NCBI RefSeq assembly: GCF_007830445.1 | Contig: NZ_VLKR01000001.1 | Coordinates: forward strand, 310,001-374,000 | Direction of reading: 5' to 3' | DNA: 64,000 nucleotides | Origin: Sphingobacterium siyangense | Lineage (GTDB): Bacteria; Bacteroidota; Bacteroidia; Sphingobacteriales; Sphingobacteriaceae | Part shown: in pieces, positions 17,101 to 26,936 of the stretch | Layout of the letters: the number at the start of each line of letters is the position of its first letter | Position numbering within the stretch: position 1 is the first letter of the stretch | Made by a program: the position numbers and the translations under genes | The notes under the pieces: model-generated | Told to the model about the DNA's origin: nothing | What the model saw: only the letters and a program-made list of their open reading frames with translations | The model's database searches: none

Positions 17101-18255
17101 ATGTCAAAAAGAGATTATTACGATATACTTGGTGTCTCGCGATCAGCGGACGAGAAGGAGATTAAATCAGCATATCGCAAATTGGCGATAAAGTACCACC
17201 CGGATAAAAATCCTGGTGATCATGAAGCTGAGGAACAGTTTAAGGAAGCTGCTGAGGCATACGATATCTTGAGCAATCCACAAAAACGTCAACGTTATGA
17301 CCAATTTGGCCATGCCGGTAATTCGGCAAGTGGTGGCTTTGGCGGTGGCGGCGGCATGAATATGGAAGACATATTCAGCCAATTTGGTGATATCTTTGGT
17401 GGAGGACATCCATTTGAAAGTTTCTTTGGCGGCGGTGGTGGCCAGCGTGGTGGCCGTCGGGTAGCTCGTGGAAGCAACTTACGCATAAAAGTTAAATTAA
17501 CACTCGAAGAAATTGCCAAAGGCGTCGAGAAAAAGGTAAAGGTTAACAAACAAGTGGTCTGTCATTCTTGTGACGGATCTGGTGCTAAAGATAAATCTTC
17601 TTTCCATACCTGTAAAACCTGTGGGGGATCCGGATCAGTTAGAAGAGTAACAAATACCATCTTAGGACAAATGCAAACAACAAGCACTTGCCCTACTTGT
17701 AATGGTGAAGGCGTTGAAATTACAGCAAAATGTACAACTTGTAGAGGTGAAGGACTCGAACGCGGTGAGGAAACAATCGCAATCAATATTCCTGCAGGAG
17801 TAAGTGAAGGCATGCAACTTTCCATGAGTGGAAAAGGAAATGCTGCTCCGCGTGGTGGTGTACCAGGAGATTTAATTATCCTGATCGAAGAAGTACCACA
17901 CGAAAGTTTAAAACGTGACGGACTAAATGTGATCTATGACCTATACATTAATTTCGTAGATGCGACCTTAGGCACAAGCGTTGAAGTCCCTACAATAGAT
18001 GGAAAAGCGAAGATCAAAATTGAGCCCGGCACACAAGGTGGTAAAATTTTACGGTTAAAAGGAAAAGGTATTCCTGAAGTCAACTCTTATCACAAAGGGG
18101 ACCAACTTGTATACGTTAATATATGGACACCAAAAGCCGTATCTAACGAAGAAAAAGAATTATTGAACAAACTGAAAGAATCGCCAAACTTTAAACCTCA
18201 ACCAGGTAAAAGTGAAAAATCATTCTTCGAGCGAATCAAAGAATATTTCGATTAA
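17101..18255 (+). CDS. dnaJ: Chaperone protein DnaJ
   Basis: This is a 384-residue Hsp40 of the full-length type that delivers unfolded proteins to DnaK. The J domain (residues 1-70) contains the HPD motif in [12 protein letters not shown] glycine/phenylalanine-rich linker ([11 protein letters not shown]) follows. The zinc-binding region has four CxxCxGxG repeats: [24 protein letters not shown] and CTTCRGEG. The C-terminal beta domains follow ([17 protein letters not shown]). All hallmarks are intact. It is cotranscribed with grpE and ends at a strong terminator. Confidence 0.98.
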   Translation: MSKRDYYDILGVSRSADEKEIKSAYRKLAIKYHPDKNPGDHEAEEQFKEAAEAYDILSNPQKRQRYDQFGHAGNSASGGFGGGGGMNMEDIFSQFGDIFGGGHPFESFFGGGGGQRGGRRVARGSNLRIKVKLTLEEIAKGVEKKVKVNKQVVCHSCDGSGAKDKSSFHTCKTCGGSGSVRRVTNTILGQMQTTSTCPTCNGEGVEITAKCTTCRGEGLERGEETIAINIPAGVSEGMQLSMSGKGNAAPRGGVPGDLIILIEEVPHESLKRDGLNVIYDLYINFVDATLGTSVEVPTIDGKAKIKIEPGTQGGKILRLKGKGIPEVNSYHKGDQLVYVNIWTPKAVSNEEKELLNKLKESPNFKPQPGKSEKSFFERIKEYFD

Positions 18256-18276
18256 AACCGGTCTTTCAAATACAAA

Positions 18277-18319
18277 AAAAAGCCATTTGTCCGCTGTTGA
18301 CAAATGGCTTTTTTTTTAT
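18277..18319 (+). terminator. Intrinsic terminator of grpE-dnaJ
   Basis: AAAAGCCATTTGTC pairs with GACAAATGGCTTTT around a 7-base loop, followed by nine or more T. Confidence 0.95.
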
Positions 18320-18568
18320 CTTCTTACTTGAAATTGACAATTAAAAACAAAAAGTCAGCTTAATATCATTATTGTTAAATAGAAACGATAAAAATAAAAA
18401 TACATCAAATTTTAATCAATTGAACCACTATAATTTACAATAATAACAAAACATCTAGACAATCCAGTGACAAAAAATCAAAATAAGATTTCGATATTTG
18501 ACTAACAAATTTAAAAAGTCAGGAAGTAATTACTGGCAAATTAAAACAAACTATTAAATAAAAAAGAC
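18320..18568 (+). other. AT-rich intergenic region upstream of the beta-barrel gene
   Basis: About 250 bases between the dnaJ terminator and the beta-barrel protein gene. It is very A-rich and holds no open frame or RNA gene that I recognise. A promoter for the beta-barrel gene must lie here, but no exact TAnnTTTG box was seen. Confidence 0.4.
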
Positions 18569-19156
18569 ATGAAAAAAGTTTTACTAACATTGACTGCCAT
18601 TGCAGGTTTAACAATAGCAGCACAAGCTCAAACTGAACAAGGAAAAATTATGGTTGGTGGTCAACTTGGCTTCGAAACATCAAAAGTGAAAGATACTGAC
18701 CATAAAAATAATTCATTCTCAATCAACCCAACAGTTGGTTACTTTGTAAGTGACAACTTGGCAATTGGTACTGGAATTGGTTATAACTGGGGAAAAACTG
18801 AAACAAGTAAAGATAATAGTATTAAAAACGATGCTTTCCAGGTATCACCTTTCGCTAGAAAGTACTCTGCAAACGGCCCGGTAAGATTCTTTGCTCAATT
18901 ATCAGTTCCAATGGCATGGGGTACAACTACAACTGAAGTAAATAACGTAGAGACAAAAAATAAATTCGAATCATATGGTGTGGAACTAGCTCCGGGTTTA
19001 GCTTACTTCCCGACAAGCAAAATCGGTATCGAATTAAAAGTCAGAGGTCTATACTACAACTACAATAAAGATAAAACGAATGACGTTGCAGTAAATACAT
19101 TTGGTTTGAATGTTAACTCATTAGCGCCAACTTTAGGTGTACAATTCCACTTCTAG
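18569..19156 (+). CDS. Outer-membrane beta-barrel protein (porin-family, OmpX-sized)
   Basis: This is a 195-residue protein with a signal peptide (LLTLTAIAGLTIAAQAQ). The mature part alternates hydrophobic and polar residues in strands (GKIMVGGQLGFET, FSINPTVGYFVSDNLAIGTG, YGVELAPGLAYFPTSKIGIEL) and ends in Phe (VQFHF), the outer-membrane insertion signature. The size predicts an eight-stranded barrel like those of the porin-family PF13568 proteins. The function is unknown; such proteins are often abundant structural components. It has its own terminator. Confidence 0.85.
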   Translation: MKKVLLTLTAIAGLTIAAQAQTEQGKIMVGGQLGFETSKVKDTDHKNNSFSINPTVGYFVSDNLAIGTGIGYNWGKTETSKDNSIKNDAFQVSPFARKYSANGPVRFFAQLSVPMAWGTTTTEVNNVETKNKFESYGVELAPGLAYFPTSKIGIELKVRGLYYNYNKDKTNDVAVNTFGLNVNSLAPTLGVQFHF

Positions 19157-19179
19157 TCAATAAGGCGTTTGACAATAGA

Positions 19180-19208
19180 AAAGGCTATAATTACTTATAG
19201 CCTTTTTT
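19180..19208 (+). terminator. Intrinsic terminator after the beta-barrel gene
   Basis: AAAGGCTATAA pairs with TTATAGCCTTT around a 4-base loop, followed by T. It may also serve the convergent NlpC/P60 gene on the other strand. Confidence 0.9.
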
Positions 19209-19224
19209 TATATGTCCACCTTTA

Positions 19225-19998
19225 TCAATTATACCGTTTAACAATCCGGAGTTTGTGTGTATAACGATTCTGTTCAGCATTAAAAATACCTTCCGTATCC
19301 ATCCGATCAACACGGACTTTCGCTGAGGCGTGGATAATCGTATCGCGATCCAGCATAACTCCTACATGAGTAATCCTTCCTTCGGCATTGTCAAAAAAAG
19401 CCAAATCCCCTACCCGTATTTCCGAAACAAAATCCACAGTTTGCCCCATCTCTGCCTGCTGATAAGCATCACGAGGCAAGGAAAGATCAAAACAGCTATA
19501 AATCAATTGGGAGAAACCGGAACAATCGATTCCCCATTGTGAACGCCCACCCCATAGATAAGGGGTATTCTCATAACTGCGTGCTAATTGCATTACCTCG
19601 CTTTCAAACTGATTTTTGGATAGCGGATTGATACTACCTTGATAAGTTAATCTCAATGGAGATAAATTGACAGTATTTGCTGCATCTAGGTAAAGCTTGG
19701 TTCCATGACAGAGCTGAAACTGTGCGGTATCAGTAAACAGAAATCCCCCCTCCCTTCCAACGATAATTGGTGTTCCGGTCAGATAATGTTGCATATCCAA
19801 GTCGTTTAGTTCCTGAAACTGCCCGTTTTGAATCCAGCCTAAATAGTCCGTTTCCAACAGACGTATTGATGTCCAATCGGCCTGTTCATCAAGGATCTCA
19901 AAAAGTTCCCCAAACAATACCTGAGAAACCATCTCACTACGGTGTGCCTGTTCTAAACGTAACGGAACGAGAGCTAGTGTACAAATACCATATTTCAT
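19225..19998 (-). CDS. C40 (NlpC/P60) peptidase with SH3 domains
   Basis: This is a 257-residue peptidoglycan endopeptidase resembling the gamma-D-Glu-diaminopimelate peptidases (YkfC-like). SH3-like segments occupy residues 1-125 (RLEQAHRSEMVSQVLFGE, then DWTSIRLLETDYLGWI). The catalytic domain contains the Cys nucleophile in GIDCSGFSQL near residue 163 and the His in GRITHVGVML near 215, followed by IIHAS. No signal peptide is apparent at this start, which fits cytoplasmic recycling enzymes of this kind that act on imported muropeptides. It is convergent with the beta-barrel gene. Confidence 0.9.
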   Translation of the reverse strand: MKYGICTLALVPLRLEQAHRSEMVSQVLFGELFEILDEQADWTSIRLLETDYLGWIQNGQFQELNDLDMQHYLTGTPIIVGREGGFLFTDTAQFQLCHGTKLYLDAANTVNLSPLRLTYQGSINPLSKNQFESEVMQLARSYENTPYLWGGRSQWGIDCSGFSQLIYSCFDLSLPRDAYQQAEMGQTVDFVSEIRVGDLAFFDNAEGRITHVGVMLDRDTIIHASAKVRVDRMDTEGIFNAEQNRYTHKLRIVKRYN

Positions 19999-20071
19999 GT
20001 GCTAAACAAAACAAAATCGTCAAAAATGTGATTATATATTATATGACTAAGATAAATTAATTATAGTAGAA

Positions 20072-20545
20072 ATGGAGAATACAAATTCAAAATTCAAAAG
20101 GATACTCGTCGCTGTTGACGACGAACCATGCTCAGAAAAGGCTATACTATATGCCAAAGAAATGGCCGCGGTATTTGGAGCCTCCATAGCGCTTGTCACT
20201 GTTGTTCCCCCTACTTCTCCGGCCAGCTTTGGTGCGGACCCGCTATTAGGTCAGCAACCCATCATCGTTCCAGAAGTATCGGAAATGGAACAGGATAATG
20301 CACAAAAATATCTTGAGAAAATGAGCCGCGAATTTACAGGCGCAGGCGAAGTATATCTTTTTAATCGAATCGGATCCATTAAAGAAGAAATTCTGGCGGC
20401 ATCCCATGAGTGGTCTGCAGATCTTATTATTATGGGGACCAATGGACGGACGGGCTTTGATCACTTTATTTCCGGCTCTGTATCCGAATCAGTCATTCGT
20501 AAATCTACCTGCCCTGTACTCGTTGTTCCAAGTAAATGTGACTGA
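20072..20545 (+). CDS. Universal stress protein (UspA family)
   Basis: This is a 157-residue single-domain Usp. The N-terminus RILVAVDDEPCSEKAILYA has the first strand and the Asp that contacts nucleotide. The C-terminal ATP-binding motif is complete: GTNGRTGFDHFISGSVSESV (G-2x-G-9x-G-S/T pattern), so it is probably the ATP-binding type. It is soluble and cytoplasmic. Its stress role is known only for the family. It is convergent with the RsmB-type methyltransferase gene. Confidence 0.95.
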   Translation: MENTNSKFKRILVAVDDEPCSEKAILYAKEMAAVFGASIALVTVVPPTSPASFGADPLLGQQPIIVPEVSEMEQDNAQKYLEKMSREFTGAGEVYLFNRIGSIKEEILAASHEWSADLIIMGTNGRTGFDHFISGSVSESVIRKSTCPVLVVPSKCD

Positions 20546-20570
20546 TATTAAACGGTCCATATGTATAAAA

Positions 20571-20604
20571 AAAGGCTATTTTTTCATTGGAAAAAATAGC
20601 CTTT
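20571..20604 (+). terminator. Bidirectional terminator between usp and the RsmB-type gene
   Basis: AAAGGCTATTTTTTC pairs with GAAAAAATAGCCTTT. T-runs flank it on both strands, so it can stop transcription from both convergent genes. Confidence 0.9.
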
Positions 20605-20626
20605 TTGCTTGTATTATATATATAAA

Positions 20627-21802
20627 TTACTTTTTAATCAATCTCGCCACAAACATACTATCCGCTTTCTCTTCATAACCTTTCAAATAGTCCATACGTT
20701 CTATTTCAAAACCAAAATTATCTACAATGTAATTGACAACATCTTCGTTTTCTGCTTTAAAAATAGAGCAGGTTATATAAATCAAAGGCTTGCCCGCTTT
20801 AACATGCCCCACCACATTACTTGCAATATTCTTTTGTAGTGCATTGAATTCGGCAATCTTAGCGGCCCGAAACTGTCTAACCATTTCTGGTGTGCGCCCC
20901 CAAGTCCCCGATCCAGTACAAGGCGCATCCAATAACACCCCGTCAAATCGTTCGCTCCCAAGAATTGCGAAGCTATCCTTGGTAAGATCGAGTATTTTTT
21001 TTCGGTAATGCTTTATTCTGGCACGGTCAAAACGTTCATCGAGATTTCGGAGAATACTCATGCGAACATCAGAAACCAAAAGATTAACAGATGGACAAGC
21101 ATCCATCAACAAGAGCGATTTCCCACCCGAAGCCGCACATGCATCCCACCAGGATTCTCTTTCAGCGGGTTCCATATAATCCAAAGTGCGCTGCGAAGAC
21201 AGATCCTGCACTTCTATGATCCCATCCAAGACATCAAATCGCTGCAAGGATGTTCCATTATTCAAGGCGATAGTCTGATCGCCAATCATGGAATAAGGAA
21301 TCTGATTGTTATCCAAAATAGCGCACACGACCTTTGTCTTCCCGCGTTTCACCCGAATATATAAGTTGGGCTGGATCAACTGGCTCTCTAAAAATTGCAC
21401 CAAGTCAACCTCTTCAGAAATATAATCCGCAAAAGGAAAGAGGTCATTAAGTTTAAAAATACCCTCAGACGCTAGAAATGCAATTTTGTCTTTCAGCGGC
21501 AGATGGAGTTTATCGCTATAGGAAGGCTCAAAAAGGGCCACCAAGGGACTTTCCTGTTCACATAGAAATTCCGCAAGCACCAATCTACGCTGTTGCGACA
21601 ACTGCGAAGCCGCCATTCCCAAACGAAAATAATTATAACATAAACGGGAGGTAGACTTCCGGTCGGAAGATCCCATTTGCTTGTTCAACTTAAAAAAAGT
21701 AGTCAAATAACGCGAAAATGGTTGATCAGCTTCAAAACCATCCATTGCCCGCTCAAAATTACGTATTTGCTGATGAACACGTCTTTCACTGAATTCAGCC
21801 AT
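20627..21802 (-). CDS. RsmB/NOP-type RNA cytosine-C5 methyltransferase
   Basis: This is a 391-residue S-adenosylmethionine-dependent methyltransferase. The fold landmarks are ACAASGGKSLLLMD (motif I, usually APGGKT), FDGVLLDAPCTGSGTWGR (motif IV with Cys) and IYITCSIFKAENEDVV (motif VI with the catalytic Cys). An NusB-like or Fmu N-terminal domain occupies the first 130 residues. It probably methylates a cytosine in rRNA or tRNA, but the exact base cannot be read. It is the last gene of the guaA - lipoprotein - methyltransferase group, 7 bases after the lipoprotein stop. Confidence 0.9.
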   Translation of the reverse strand: MAEFSERRVHQQIRNFERAMDGFEADQPFSRYLTTFFKLNKQMGSSDRKSTSRLCYNYFRLGMAASQLSQQRRLVLAEFLCEQESPLVALFEPSYSDKLHLPLKDKIAFLASEGIFKLNDLFPFADYISEEVDLVQFLESQLIQPNLYIRVKRGKTKVVCAILDNNQIPYSMIGDQTIALNNGTSLQRFDVLDGIIEVQDLSSQRTLDYMEPAERESWWDACAASGGKSLLLMDACPSVNLLVSDVRMSILRNLDERFDRARIKHYRKKILDLTKDSFAILGSERFDGVLLDAPCTGSGTWGRTPEMVRQFRAAKIAEFNALQKNIASNVVGHVKAGKPLIYITCSIFKAENEDVVNYIVDNFGFEIERMDYLKGYEEKADSMFVARLIKK

Positions 21803-21809
21803 TCAAAGA

Positions 21810-23063
21810 TTATTTTCTTTCAAATTTTTTGTTGTGATAAACCATTATACCCAAAGCTCTATTAGCATAGCCCCATTTTGGATAAAACTCAAATTTGTAA
21901 TCGCTATTCAATCCCGAAAACTTATCTTGCGTCATTCGGCTAACATAATCCACGCCATATTTATGAATTAATCGACCGAAATACAATGCCGCATCATAAC
22001 CTTTATAAGAAAACTCAGACGGGTCTACTTTATAAGCCGATTTATAATTTCCAATAAATTTGCGGGTATCACTATCACTCTCATTCACTAAGTTGGATGA
22101 GGTAATAGTAAGTCCATAGAAATCCATATTTTCGAAATTCTCAAACGAAAGCTTAGCCATATTTGGATGTCCATACAACTTAAACTGGTTACCTGGATTC
22201 AAAAAGCGTTCGTCCATCGCATCCAAAAGCCCCTTTACCAAATTCTTATTGGCCGTACCAGAAATGACATGATTAGTTCCAGTCAACACAAGGCTATTGT
22301 TGAGCTCGTTGACGCTCATAACAGTTTTTACTTTTGCCTGTGCATTAGCCTTTGAAATTTCGCTAACAAAATTGACTAGAAACTGTTTGCTTTCATCGTC
22401 ACCGGCATCGTATACCAGAATCTGATCACCCGTATAATACTGATCAGCAACATATTTTGCTAATGTTTCCGAGTGTGTACGAATAGATGGTGTGATGGAA
22501 ACCAAATTAGGTAAGCTAAATTCAGAAGCCATAGTCGCCGCCAACGGAGAAACTTGTAACACATTCTTATTTGCAAATGTTTGCCCAAAGCTTTTTATCT
22601 CACGCGGATATACCGGACCGACCACAAGTACGGCATCTTTGACATTCGCCGAAGTCCCTAAAGTCGCATTGTAGGCAACATTGTCTCGAGAATCAATTAC
22701 CTGTAGATCAAATAAAGCACCCTCTTTGGCAATTTTGTCAAGGCCCAATTGAAATCCCTGATAAAAATCAAGTGCCAAGGAAGAACGTTCCACATCTTCT
22801 TTTGTAATCGTCCCCGCAATACCACTTAACTCGAATGGTAATAGCAAGGCGATGCGATTATTTTTCACAGCATGGCCGTTGACATCCTGGATATCCCCCA
22901 CTTTGGCAACGATCTTATCTTTGTCAACTGCCGGTTTAGTCACAGCAGTTTGCTGTTCGCCTTGACCAGAGGAAGGCGAACGCAATACTGTGCTTTTTTT
23001 CGTTGTGCAGCTTGCAAGACATAATGCTACAAGTGCCGCAACCCATATTTTATTCCCACTCAA
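21810..23063 (-). CDS. Lipoprotein with type-1 periplasmic-binding-protein fold
   Basis: The product is a lipoprotein of about 417 residues: the signal ends VALCLASC, a clear lipobox. After a low-complexity linker ([14 protein letters not shown]) the sequence is like the leucine-binding protein fold: [34 protein letters not shown] and [14 protein letters not shown]. No permease or ATPase lies nearby, so a solute-import role is doubtful; LpoA-like regulators share the fold. The start is unusual: TTG at 23063 gives a standard lipoprotein signal ([13 protein letters not shown]) and a 14-base overlap with guaA; ATG codons at 23099 and 23093 would overlap by about 50 bases. It is coupled to guaA and the methyltransferase gene. 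Confidence 0.8.
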   Translation of the reverse strand: MSGNKIWVAALVALCLASCTTKKSTVLRSPSSGQGEQQTAVTKPAVDKDKIVAKVGDIQDVNGHAVKNNRIALLLPFELSGIAGTITKEDVERSSLALDFYQGFQLGLDKIAKEGALFDLQVIDSRDNVAYNATLGTSANVKDAVLVVGPVYPREIKSFGQTFANKNVLQVSPLAATMASEFSLPNLVSITPSIRTHSETLAKYVADQYYTGDQILVYDAGDDESKQFLVNFVSEISKANAQAKVKTVMSVNELNNSLVLTGTNHVISGTANKNLVKGLLDAMDERFLNPGNQFKLYGHPNMAKLSFENFENMDFYGLTITSSNLVNESDSDTRKFIGNYKSAYKVDPSEFSYKGYDAALYFGRLIHKYGVDYVSRMTQDKFSGLNSDYKFEFYPKWGYANRALGIMVYHNKKFERK

Positions 23064-24600
23064 TTGTAGCGGGCGGTTTTGAACTGATATCATATACAAC
23101 TCTGTTTATTCCTTTCACATGGTTGATAATTTCATTTGAAATTTTTGCCAACAGGTCATATGGTAAATGTATCCAATCCGCAGTCATTCCATCAAGAGAA
23201 CCAACTGCACGTAAACTAACAACATGCTCGTAAGTACGCTCGTCACCCATTACGCCTACAGAACGCACTGGCAAGAAAATTGTACCAGCTTGCCATACTT
23301 TATCGTACCAGCCAGCTTCCTTCAGATTATTGATAAAGATCGCATCAGCTTCTTGTACAATACGTACACGCTCAGGTGTAATATCACCTAAAATACGAAT
23401 TGCCAAACCTGGTCCAGGGAAGGGATGTCTGCCTAAAATTGCCTGATCCACTTCTAAAGCTTTTCCTACTCTTCTTACTTCATCTTTAAACAACGTTTTT
23501 AGCGGTTCTACGACTTTCAATTTCATGAAATCAGGTAAACCACCAACGTTATGGTGTGATTTGATTGTTGCTGAAGGTCCTTTCACTGAAACCGACTCGA
23601 TAATATCTGGGTAAATTGTTCCTTGTCCCAACCATTTCGCTTCAATTCCTTCAGGTAATTCCTTTTGGATTTCTTTTGCAGCTTCATCAAAAACATCAAT
23701 AAATGAATTACCAATGATTTTGCGTTTCTCTTCTGGTTCAGAAACCCCAGCTAATCTACCATAAAATAAATCCTTGGCATTTATTCCTTTAATATTTAAC
23801 CCCATATTTTTGTAAGAATCCAATACCTGTTCGTATTCATCTTTACGAAGCAGTCCATGATCTACGAAAATACAATGTAAATTTTTTCCGATTGCTTGGT
23901 GCAACAATACTGCTGCTACTGTTGAATCTACTCCTCCTGACAAAGCCATGATAACGTGATCGTCACCCAATTGCGCTTTCAAAGAGGATACTGTTGTTTC
24001 AACAAATGCGTCTGGTGTCCAATCCTGTGCACAACCACAAATGTTTACAACGAAGTTTTTCAATAAGATAGCCCCATCAGTACTATGTGTTACTTCCGGG
24101 TGGAATTGTATACCATAGGTACGGGTGCCTTTTACTTGATAAGCAGCAACACGAACTTTATCCGTACTTGCTATAATATTAAAATTTGCAGGAACTTCTT
24201 TGATAGTGTCTCCATGTGACATCCATACCTGCGATTGAGTTGGTACTCCTGCCAATAATTCATTCTCACTATTGACAAACTGCAGATTTGCACGACCATA
24301 TTCGCGGATTTCAGAAGGTAATACTTCACCACCTGATATTTGAGCAATGTATTGTGCTCCGTAACAAACTCCTAAAAGTGGGAAACGATCCTGAATAGCG
24401 ACAAAATCAATTTGCGGTGCATCTTCTTGTCTAACAGAATAAGGACTTCCTGAAAAGATAACACCTTTTACGGAGTCATCAAAATCTGGCAATTTATTGA
24501 ACGGGTGTATCTCACAATACACATTTAGTTCTCTGACACGTCTAGCGATCAACTGTGTGTACTGAGACCCGAAGTCTAGAATTATAATTTTTTCTGGCAT
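23050..24600 (-). CDS. guaA: GMP synthase (glutamine-hydrolysing)
   Basis: This enzyme converts XMP to GMP with glutamine and ATP. The N-terminal class I amidotransferase domain has the nucleophile Cys in [11 protein letters not shown] near residue 80 and the His-Glu in [11 protein letters not shown] near 170. The ATP-pyrophosphatase domain has the P-loop [14 protein letters not shown] near residue 222. The C-terminal dimerisation domain ends in KPPATIEWE, the invariant GuaA ending. The 516 residues are of normal length. Its -7 box lies just 4 bases before the ATG. The following lipoprotein gene overlaps its end. Confidence 0.98.
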   Translation of the reverse strand: MPEKIIILDFGSQYTQLIARRVRELNVYCEIHPFNKLPDFDDSVKGVIFSGSPYSVRQEDAPQIDFVAIQDRFPLLGVCYGAQYIAQISGGEVLPSEIREYGRANLQFVNSENELLAGVPTQSQVWMSHGDTIKEVPANFNIIASTDKVRVAAYQVKGTRTYGIQFHPEVTHSTDGAILLKNFVVNICGCAQDWTPDAFVETTVSSLKAQLGDDHVIMALSGGVDSTVAAVLLHQAIGKNLHCIFVDHGLLRKDEYEQVLDSYKNMGLNIKGINAKDLFYGRLAGVSEPEEKRKIIGNSFIDVFDEAAKEIQKELPEGIEAKWLGQGTIYPDIIESVSVKGPSATIKSHHNVGGLPDFMKLKVVEPLKTLFKDEVRRVGKALEVDQAILGRHPFPGPGLAIRILGDITPERVRIVQEADAIFINNLKEAGWYDKVWQAGTIFLPVRSVGVMGDERTYEHVVSLRAVGSLDGMTADWIHLPYDLLAKISNEIINHVKGINRVVYDISSKPPATIEWE

Positions 24601-24604
24601 GCTG

Positions 24605-24612
24605 CAAAGGTA
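24605..24612 (-). promoter_or_regulatory. -7 box (TACCTTTG) 4 bases before the guaA start
   Basis: On the minus strand TACCTTTG fits TAnnTTTG and is followed by CAGC and the ATG. Transcription would begin on or next to the start codon, so guaA is predicted to be leaderless. The -33 element is not clear. Confidence 0.55.
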
Positions 24613-24642
24613 AGTATTACGAATGAATTATTAAATGTCAAA

Positions 24643-25479
24643 TCAGGAAATAATGCCTGCTTTTAACAGTTCTACTTCCATTTCTTTCTGTAGAATTAGA
24701 GCTTCCTCCCGTGCTCTTTCAGCGAAATCACGTCCTTTTGAAGCATAGATAATTCCTCTTGTGCTGTTTACTAAAAGCCCACAATCTTTGTTCATACCAA
24801 ATTTACAAACATCTTCAAGCGAACCTCCTTGCGCCCCCACTCCTGGAACCAATAAAAAATGGTATGGTGCATGTTCCCTAATTTTGATAAAGCCCTCTCC
24901 GCGTGTTGCTCCGACAACATACATCAAATTGTCAGGTGTCCCCCAGGTATTGACTTTATCGATCACCTGTTCGAACAATTGCAGCCCTTCTTTGTTTTCA
25001 AAATTTTGAAAGTCCAAGCTACCCTCATTCGATGTCAAAGCAAGTACGATTGCCCATTTATCGTTAAAATCCAAAAATGGAGTCACCGAGTCCTTCCCCA
25101 TATAAGGTGCGATTGTAATACTATCAAAGCCAAGACCAGACGTCTTTTCATCAAAAAATGCCATCGCATAACGTCCCGACGTATTGCCAATATCCCCCCT
25201 TTTTGCGTCAGCAATACTGAAACAATCCTTTGGTAACGCAGCCCAGGTTTTTTGAAGCGATTGCCAGCCTTTGATTCCATAACATTCATAAAACGCAATA
25301 TTGGGCTTATAGGCAACACACAAATCAGCCGTTGCATCTATGATAGCCTTATTGAAGCTATAGATCGGATCCTCATCATCCAAGAGATGCTCCGGGATTT
25401 TCGTGAGGTCTGTGTCTAATCCGACACATAAAAATGAGCGTTTCGCTTTTATTTGATGAATAAGTTCTGCTCTTGTCAT
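24643..25479 (-). CDS. pyrF: Orotidine-5'-phosphate decarboxylase (PyrF type 2)
   Basis: This 278-residue enzyme decarboxylates OMP to UMP, the last step of pyrimidine synthesis. [12 protein letters not shown] near residue 18, [12 protein letters not shown], and the catalytic [10 protein letters not shown] near residue 93 are diagnostic; the last is the catalytic Asp-Lys-x-x-Asp loop. The longer length and the sequence [12 protein letters not shown] place it in the type-2 group found in Bacteroidota, Mycobacteria and Myxococcus. It is 42 bases upstream of guaA on the same strand; the box between them suggests guaA also has its own promoter. It follows the thioredoxin-like gene by 22 bases. 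Confidence 0.97.
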   Translation of the reverse strand: MTRAELIHQIKAKRSFLCVGLDTDLTKIPEHLLDDEDPIYSFNKAIIDATADLCVAYKPNIAFYECYGIKGWQSLQKTWAALPKDCFSIADAKRGDIGNTSGRYAMAFFDEKTSGLGFDSITIAPYMGKDSVTPFLDFNDKWAIVLALTSNEGSLDFQNFENKEGLQLFEQVIDKVNTWGTPDNLMYVVGATRGEGFIKIREHAPYHFLLVPGVGAQGGSLEDVCKFGMNKDCGLLVNSTRGIIYASKGRDFAERAREEALILQKEMEVELLKAGIIS

Positions 25480-25501
25480 GCTATATTTAGAGATCTTAAA
25501 A

Positions 25502-26095
25502 TTATTTATTGATTAAATCTTGAATAAATTTACCTACATCAGGGCTTGAATAATCCGCCATACCTTCATGCCGTGTCGCTACATTACCCGCTTTGTCCAA
25601 TATCACCGTTGAAGGAATTGAACCCGAGAGCCACTCTTTTGGAATATCACTATTTGGAAAACTAATCGGCAAAGTCAGCTGCTGTTCCTTCATAAAAGCC
25701 TCTGCTTTTGCTTTCCTGCCTTCTATCTCCACAATCAAAAACACCATATTTGCGTTATCTTTATAGCGATCATAGAGTACATTGATCGAAGGCATTTCTG
25801 CGCGACAAGGTGCACACCACGTTGCCCAAAAATTAATAAACACCACTTTTCCCTTCAGATCCGCCACCTTGACTGTTTCTCCCAGCGAATTGACAAAGGA
25901 GACATGACTGAATGCGCCCCCTGGAGCCACCCTATCGGAATCTTTAGAAGCTGAATTAAGCTCCAGTTTAGGTTTGAAAAAACCCATTTTCATTAAAAAT
26001 TGCTGAAAATAACTTCTACTTGTTGGCCAGATCAACAAACCGATGAGCAGTACAAATACAACGTTTCCGATTATCTTTTTTGTCTTCGGACTCAT
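25502..26095 (-). CDS. TlpA-like membrane-anchored thioredoxin
   Basis: This is a 197-residue protein with one N-terminal membrane segment ([17 protein letters not shown]), so the thioredoxin domain faces the periplasm. The redox site is [13 protein letters not shown] (CAPC near residue 92), as in TlpA and ResA, which reduce disulfides during cytochrome c maturation or act in envelope stress. The C-terminal [15 protein letters not shown] has the conserved cis-Pro region. It lies between the RluA-type gene (14 bases) and pyrF (22 bases), probably in one operon; its client is unknown. Confidence 0.92.
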   Translation of the reverse strand: MSPKTKKIIGNVVFVLLIGLLIWPTSRSYFQQFLMKMGFFKPKLELNSASKDSDRVAPGGAFSHVSFVNSLGETVKVADLKGKVVFINFWATWCAPCRAEMPSINVLYDRYKDNANMVFLIVEIEGRKAKAEAFMKEQQLTLPISFPNSDIPKEWLSGSIPSTVILDKAGNVATRHEGMADYSSPDVGKFIQDLINK

Positions 26096-26109
26096 AGGTA
26101 ATCCCGCTA

Positions 26110-26853
26110 TTAAGAATCAAACTTATCCAACAGCTTCAACAAGGTCGCAAAATCCTTTGGATAAGGTGCCTCAAAAGCCATCTTAACTCCGTTCAACTCA
26201 AATTCAACATGTTTTGAATGTAGTGCAAAACGCTTCATAATGGGTTGTTCCTCTTCATCTTTGGATAATGTATATCCCCTTTTCTTGATTTGGGACAAAT
26301 ACACAGGTTTACCGCGATACATGTCATCCCCCACAATAGCGGCATGTTGTGTCGCTAGGTGAATACGGATTTGGTGCATTCGTCCTGTAATGGGTTTACA
26401 TTCCACTAAGGTATAGTTCTTGTAGTATTTGATCGAATTAAAGATGGTCTCTGCCGGTTTGCCGTTTGCACGATCAATAGATACATTTTTATTGCCTTGG
26501 TTCAAGATGGGCAAATCGACAAGCAAATCCTGAAAAGTATGTGTACCACCTATGATTGCATGATAAATCTTATTCACTTTTCTTTTTTCAAATGCAATGG
26601 AAATTGTACGGTATGTTTCTGGATTTTTTGCAATTAATAAAATACCCGAGGTCTCTTTATCCAGGCGGTGGCATACCTGTGCATCAGGATGATATTTCTT
26701 CGCCAAGCGAAGAATATTGACCTCCCCACCCTCACGTTCATCTAAAGAAGCGACAAACGGCGGTTTATTGATAACAATCAAATTTTCATCCTCATGGATG
26801 ATTAATTCTGAAAATTTGGGAAATTTAAATAGACGATTCTCATTTTGTATCAT
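26110..26853 (-). CDS. RluA-family pseudouridine synthase
   Basis: This 247-residue enzyme isomerises uridine to pseudouridine in rRNA or tRNA. It has no S4 domain; the catalytic domain is complete, with the Asp in HRLDKETSGILLIAKN, the lead-in NKPPFVASLDERE, and the C-terminal motif GRMHQIRIHLA. It is close to the RluA/RluC/RluD branch; the target base is unknown. An in-frame ATG 39 bases upstream overlaps the promoter box, so the ATG at 26853 (MIQNENRLF) is preferred. It is divergent from panB. Confidence 0.93.
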   Translation of the reverse strand: MIQNENRLFKFPKFSELIIHEDENLIVINKPPFVASLDEREGGEVNILRLAKKYHPDAQVCHRLDKETSGILLIAKNPETYRTISIAFEKRKVNKIYHAIIGGTHTFQDLLVDLPILNQGNKNVSIDRANGKPAETIFNSIKYYKNYTLVECKPITGRMHQIRIHLATQHAAIVGDDMYRGKPVYLSQIKKRGYTLSKDEEEQPIMKRFALHSKHVEFELNGVKMAFEAPYPKDFATLLKLLDKFDS

Positions 26854-26857
26854 TTTG

Positions 26858-26865
26858 CAAAAATA
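26858..26865 (-). promoter_or_regulatory. -7 box (TATTTTTG) 4 bases before the pseudouridine synthase start
   Basis: On the minus strand TATTTTTG is followed by CAAA and the ATG, so a leaderless transcript is predicted. It fixes the start choice for this gene. Confidence 0.55.
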
Positions 26866-26884
26866 CAAAACACAAGGCAGAATA

Positions 26885-26916
26885 TTGTTCAATGTATGAT
26901 AAAAAGCTTACTTTTG
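26885..26916 (+). promoter_or_regulatory. Promoter of panB
   Basis: TTG at 26885-26887, 21 bases, then TACTTTTG (26909-26916), matching the -33/-7 spacing. It leaves 20 bases to the panB ATG and is back to back with the promoter of the divergent pseudouridine synthase gene. Confidence 0.6.
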
Positions 26917-26936
26917 AACACACAATATAAGTTAAG

